Assembly (NCBI RefSeq): GCF_001983995.1
Contig: NZ_CP019450.1
Span: 372,001-436,000, forward strand
Origin: Halioglobus japonicus
GTDB taxonomy: Bacteria; Pseudomonadota; Gammaproteobacteria; Pseudomonadales; Halieaceae
Length of the DNA stretch: 64,000 bases
Reading direction: 5' to 3'
Shown here: positions 60,930 to 64,000 of the stretch, piece after piece
How positions within the stretch are numbered: position 1 is the stretch's first letter
Layout of the letters: every line of letters starts with the position of its first letter
The notes under the pieces: model-generated
The model's database searches: none
What the model saw: the letters and a program-made list of their open reading frames with translations, nothing else
Told to the model about the DNA's origin: nothing
Program-made: the position numbers and the translations under genes

Positions 60930-62339
60930 GTGCGCGCATTTTTGTCCAGATTAATTGTCCTTGCGCTCTGTCTTGGCGCACCTGCTGCCCTCAGCGCCCG
61001 GCAGCCCGACCTCATTGTCTACGGCGACTATGTGCTGACTATGACGCCGGAGCAAGACCTGATAGAGGACGGTGCCGTGGTCATTAATGGTGACCGGATC
61101 ATCGCCGTCGGGAAGCGCGGTGATATCGACAGCCAGTTTGTCGCGTCCCGGACTTTAAGCGGCGCAGGCAAGGTCCTGATGCCAGGTCTGATCAATGGCC
61201 ACACCCATACCGCCATGACCCTGTTTCGGGGCATGGTCGACGACCTCGATCTCATGACCTGGCTGAACCACTATGTGTTTCCCATGGAAGGTCGATTTGT
61301 CACCCCGGCGTTTGTACGCACTGGCACCCAGCTGGCCTGCTGGGAAATGATTCGTGGCGGCACTACTACCTTCGTCGATATGTACTTTTACCCGGACGAA
61401 ATCGCCCGGGTAGTCGATGAGTGCGGGGTGCGAGCGATTGTGGCAGCGCCGCATATTGACTATCCCAGCCCGGGCTTCAGTGGCTGGGATGACTCCTTTG
61501 CCGCAGCCAAGGACTTTGTCGCGCGCTGGTCCGGCAAACACCCCCGGGTAACACCGGCGTTTGCACCACACGCCCCCTACACCGTCTCAGCGGCGCACCT
61601 CAAGGCCACTGTTGAGGCGGCAGCAGACAGCGATGCGCTGATTTCCATGCACCTGGCTGAGGCGCCGGCGGAAACGGCCTATATTGCAGAACATTTCAAG
61701 ACTACGCCGGTACAACATGTCGCGGGACTTGGCATGTTCCACCGCAAATTGATCGCCGCACACATGGTGCAGCTGAATAAGCAGGACATCGCCATCACCG
61801 CCAAGGCAGGGGTGGGCGCGATTCACAACCCCACCAGCAATATGAAACTGGGCGCGGGCATATCGCCGGTACCCGCGATGCTCAGCGCAGGTGTCAATGT
61901 GGGCCTGGGCACGGACGGTGCAGCCTCTAATAACGATCTCGACATGTGGGAAGAAGTGCGCATGGCTGCCCTGTTACACAAGGCCAGCAGCGGCGACCCC
62001 ACCGCCCTGCCAGCCACCACGGCGCTCGCCATGGCGACACGCACCGGGGCCGCGGCAATCCGCATGGGCGACCACATTGGCCAGCTCAAGTCAGGCTATC
62101 AGGCAGACATGATTCAGGTCGACTACACCGGACTGGAGCGCCAGCCACTGTACGACATTCGCTCCCATCTGGTGTACACCCTGGACGCCAGCGACGTGGT
62201 CACCACCCTTGTTGCCGGCAAGGTGCTGATGCAGGATCGCCAGGTGCTCACGCTGGACGAAGCGATTCTACGCAAGGACGTCAACCGGGCTGCGAATGAT
62301 ATTCGCGCAGCATTATCGGCACAGGGCGCCCCGCAATGA
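60930..62339 (+). CDS. Exported MtaD/SAH-deaminase-like amidohydrolase
   Basis: A 469-residue amidohydrolase of the 5-methylthioadenosine/S-adenosylhomocysteine deaminase group. Metal sites are GLINGHTHTAMTLFRG near residue 95, ISMHLAEAP near residue 240, and LGTDGAASNNDLDMWEEV near residue 330. A GTG start at 60930 after GGAGAA gives a signal peptide (LIVLALCLGAPAALSARQ), unusual for this family and implying action in the periplasm. The divergent receptor/permease unit suggests a path in which extracellular nucleosides are taken up and deaminated. The frame is open upstream to 60789 but lacks family character. Confidence 0.87.
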   Translation: MRAFLSRLIVLALCLGAPAALSARQPDLIVYGDYVLTMTPEQDLIEDGAVVINGDRIIAVGKRGDIDSQFVASRTLSGAGKVLMPGLINGHTHTAMTLFRGMVDDLDLMTWLNHYVFPMEGRFVTPAFVRTGTQLACWEMIRGGTTTFVDMYFYPDEIARVVDECGVRAIVAAPHIDYPSPGFSGWDDSFAAAKDFVARWSGKHPRVTPAFAPHAPYTVSAAHLKATVEAAADSDALISMHLAEAPAETAYIAEHFKTTPVQHVAGLGMFHRKLIAAHMVQLNKQDIAITAKAGVGAIHNPTSNMKLGAGISPVPAMLSAGVNVGLGTDGAASNNDLDMWEEVRMAALLHKASSGDPTALPATTALAMATRTGAAAIRMGDHIGQLKSGYQADMIQVDYTGLERQPLYDIRSHLVYTLDASDVVTTLVAGKVLMQDRQVLTLDEAILRKDVNRAANDIRAALSAQGAPQ

Positions 62340-62896
62340 GGCTGATTGCGCTATGCTGCGCCGCCTTCACCACCAGTGCATTGGCCCAGGAGATGCCCAA
62401 CGTGAATTACCCCGATCGCGATACTGTTATTGCCCAGCTTGGCCTGCAGGGCCACGTCGAGGGTGGTTACTTCAAGCGGACGTTTCAGGCCGATCACCGC
62501 CCCAGGATAGATGCCGGCATCGGCCCGCGCTTCACGATGACCTCGATTTATTATTTGCTCACGGCCGAATCCCCGGTAGGGCATTGGCATCTCAATCGCT
62601 CCGACATTGTGCACTACTACCATCTCGGGGCGCCGTTGCACTACTACATGATTCATCCCGACGGTCGCCTCGAAACCGCAGTACTCGGACCGGATCTCGC
62701 AGCAGGCCAGCAACTACAGCTCACTGTCCGCGGTGGCGTGTGGAAGGCATCGCACTTGCCCGGGGGCGATTACGGCCTGATCAGCGAAGCGGTGGCACCC
62801 GGCTTCGAGTACGAAGACATGACGCTGGGTGAGCGCGCAGCGCTGCTCGAGGTGTTCCCGCAGCACGCCGAACTTATCCAGGCCTACACTCGCTAG
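62336..62896 (+). CDS. DUF985 cupin, exported
   Basis: A 186-residue protein with a signal peptide (LIALCCAAFTTSALAQ) and a DUF985 (YML079-like) cupin domain: LGLQGHVEGGYFKRTFQA, FTMTSIYYLLTAESPVGHWHLNRSDIVHYY, YMIHPDGRLETAVLGPDLAAG and HLPGGDYGLISEAVAPGFEYEDM. The ATG overlaps the amidohydrolase stop as ATGA. Cupins of this family are usually cytosolic; both proteins of this pair are exported here. The ligand is unknown. Confidence 0.87.
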   Translation: MRLIALCCAAFTTSALAQEMPNVNYPDRDTVIAQLGLQGHVEGGYFKRTFQADHRPRIDAGIGPRFTMTSIYYLLTAESPVGHWHLNRSDIVHYYHLGAPLHYYMIHPDGRLETAVLGPDLAAGQQLQLTVRGGVWKASHLPGGDYGLISEAVAPGFEYEDMTLGERAALLEVFPQHAELIQAYTR

Positions 62897-62898
62897 CC

Positions 62899-63762
62899 AT
62901 GGATCGCTCCAGGCTGATTATTCTTGGCGTTATTGCCGTGCTGACCATGTCGGCCGTGCCGGTGCTGGTAAAGTCCACCGACGCGAATGCCGTGACCATT
63001 GGAATTGTGCGCCTGGGCATCGCAGTACTCGCGTTCGTCCCACTGGTACTGATCCGCGGCGAGGTGTTCCGATTTACCCGTCGCCAGTGGCTGCAGCTGA
63101 CCATCATCGGTTGTACGTTCGGGCTGCACTGGCTGACCTATTTTCTCAGCATCAAGCTCGCCACTGCCGCCATCGCCACACTGACCGTGCTCACCTATAG
63201 CGTGCAGTATTTAATTCTGGCGTACGTATTCAACCGGGAGTCGGTCAGTCCCGTCGAATGGCTGGCCATCGCGATCTGCTTCAGCGGTTGCATTCTCGTG
63301 TCTCCCGAACTGTCATTCCAGAATCAGGTTACCCTGGGCATTGCCGTGGGACTGTTATCGGCGCTGCTGTATGCTGCCATGCCGCTGCTGCACCAACGCG
63401 CTGAGGGGATCGGCACCCTGGAGCGTACTTTCGGCCAGTTTTTCTTCGCGCTGATTATCTTCCTGCCACTGCTGGGCCAAGCCAACTGGGATTTGCAGCC
63501 CACCGATATCCACCAGTTACTCGCGTTGGGACTGCTCTGCACGGTGCTCTCTCACGGCCTGTGGGTGAAGAGCAGCACCGAGCTGCCCGCCATTTACTCC
63601 AGCATGATTTACTTTCTCTATCTGCCCGGCGCGGTTATCGGCAGTGCGGTGTTTCTGGATGAGGAACTCACGCCGCGCAAGTTGCTGGGCTGCGCTATTG
63701 TATTGGGCGCCAGTGCGGCCCTGTCGCTGTATCGCTACCGACGCAGCAAAACGGCGTCTTGA
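62899..63762 (+). CDS. EamA/DMT-family transporter
   Basis: A 287-residue inner-membrane protein with ten helices in two EamA repeats (IILGVIAVLTMSAVPVLVKS ... LLSALLYAAMPLLHQRAEG). The C-terminal helix pair ends with the usual LGxxLIxxG-like region (PRKLLGCAIVLGASAAL). The gene starts two bases after the cupin stop, so amidohydrolase, cupin and transporter form one operon. It could export or import a metabolite of that pathway; the substrate is unknown. Confidence 0.9.
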   Translation: MDRSRLIILGVIAVLTMSAVPVLVKSTDANAVTIGIVRLGIAVLAFVPLVLIRGEVFRFTRRQWLQLTIIGCTFGLHWLTYFLSIKLATAAIATLTVLTYSVQYLILAYVFNRESVSPVEWLAIAICFSGCILVSPELSFQNQVTLGIAVGLLSALLYAAMPLLHQRAEGIGTLERTFGQFFFALIIFLPLLGQANWDLQPTDIHQLLALGLLCTVLSHGLWVKSSTELPAIYSSMIYFLYLPGAVIGSAVFLDEELTPRKLLGCAIVLGASAALSLYRYRRSKTAS

Positions 63763-63818
63763 CGCTGGAAAGCATTAGTTTCAAAATAGAACTATAGATG
63801 GTATCAAGAGGTTTGCCC

Positions 63819-64000
63819 ATGAGTTTTGCCCAGGCCACAGCAGTGACGCCCGACAACGGCGCGTTTAATGCAGAAATCCATCCCGGCTGGGATATCGGCG
63901 GCAATGCCAACGGCGGCTACCTGATAGCGCTCGCCGCCCGGGCCATGTCGGCCGCCAGCAGACCCCACCCGGTTTCCGTCACCGCCCACTACCTGTCTCC
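63819..64000 (+). CDS. Acyl-CoA thioesterase (TesB-like/4HBT_3), partial
   Basis: The ATG at 63819 starts MSFAQATAVTPDNGAFNAEI and HPGWDIGGNANGGYLIALAA, the opening of a hotdog-fold thioesterase-like family that hydrolyses acyl-CoA. GWDIGGNANGGYL and VTAHYLS are typical. The gene runs off the window edge after 60 codons. It is 56 bp after the transporter and may be a separate unit. Confidence 0.82.
   Translation, partial: MSFAQATAVTPDNGAFNAEIHPGWDIGGNANGGYLIALAARAMSAASRPHPVSVTAHYLS

Noticed and set aside
1..64000. tRNA, rRNA, CRISPR arrays or prophage
   Set aside because: No cloverleaf-like tRNA, rRNA segment, regularly spaced repeats or phage structural genes were seen. The single holin-like gene belongs to a cellular operon.

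Overview
The window looks like a stretch of chromosome from an aerobic, free-living marine gammaproteobacterium. It carries four intact TonB-dependent receptors, a P450, a carotenoid oxygenase with an ABA4-like neighbour, an IPTL-CTERM-type relic, and a full nitrate assimilation locus of the kind seen in marine Gammaproteobacteria. A member of the Halieaceae (OM60/NOR5) or a close relative is my best guess. This is inference from gene content, because no rRNA or tRNA gene is present.

Layout. 1-900: decayed genes (DUF3667 relic; secreted protein with a frameshifted IPTL-CTERM tail). 0.9-8.1 kb: cytochrome P450, a frameshifted GDSL esterase, aspartoacylase, a COG0523 GTPase with a TerB-like gene behind a Zur-like palindrome, a broken choice-of-anchor protein, and an ABA4-like membrane protein. 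8.2-20 kb: three of the four TonB receptors, one with His/Asp/Glu-rich loops resembling the zinc receptor ZnuD, plus a carotenoid oxygenase, an APH-like protein and a TetR regulator. 20-25.5 kb: ferric-reductase-like protein, a hexanucleotide microsatellite, a GFA protein, and GST, unknown and glutathione peroxidase genes bracketed by two pieces of an IS91-family transposase, then an SDR relic. 25.5-39 kb: mixed housekeeping and unknown genes (TetR, cytochrome P460-like, NADAR, DUF2058, DUF1080, HExxH membrane protein, HerA ATPase, calcium-binding CAP lipoprotein, AbgT transporter, AI-2E transporter) mixed with pseudogenes and a metE-like 3' relic.

39-57 kb is the coherent core: assimilatory nitrate reduction. 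The leftward operon is nirB-nirD-nasA followed by a fused DmsB/DmsC-type iron-sulfur and membrane subunit, which suggests quinol-driven rather than NADH- or ferredoxin-driven nitrate reduction. Rightward come a NarK-type transporter, a membrane-tethered PP2C/kinase fusion, a GFA protein, a porin, nasT-nasS (ANTAR antiterminator and its nitrate sensor) and a nitrate ABC transporter. I find sigma-54 promoter matches before nirB, narK, the porin and nrtA. The nirB and narK promoters overlap back to back. Each of the four leaders contains a hairpin with a hexanucleotide loop having A at position 1 and G at position 4. In three of them the 3' arm of this hairpin is also the 5' arm of an intrinsic terminator. 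This is the expected architecture for NasT antitermination on top of NtrC/sigma-54 control, and it links the four transcription units into one regulon.

57-64 kb: TonB receptor relic, frameshifted purine nucleoside permease, a further TonB receptor, an exported amidohydrolase, a cupin, an EamA transporter and the start of a thioesterase gene.

At least nine genes carry frameshifts or stops that are easy to reconstruct. Either the strain is shedding accessory genes or the assembly has indel errors at homopolymers; both should be considered when reading the pseudogene calls.
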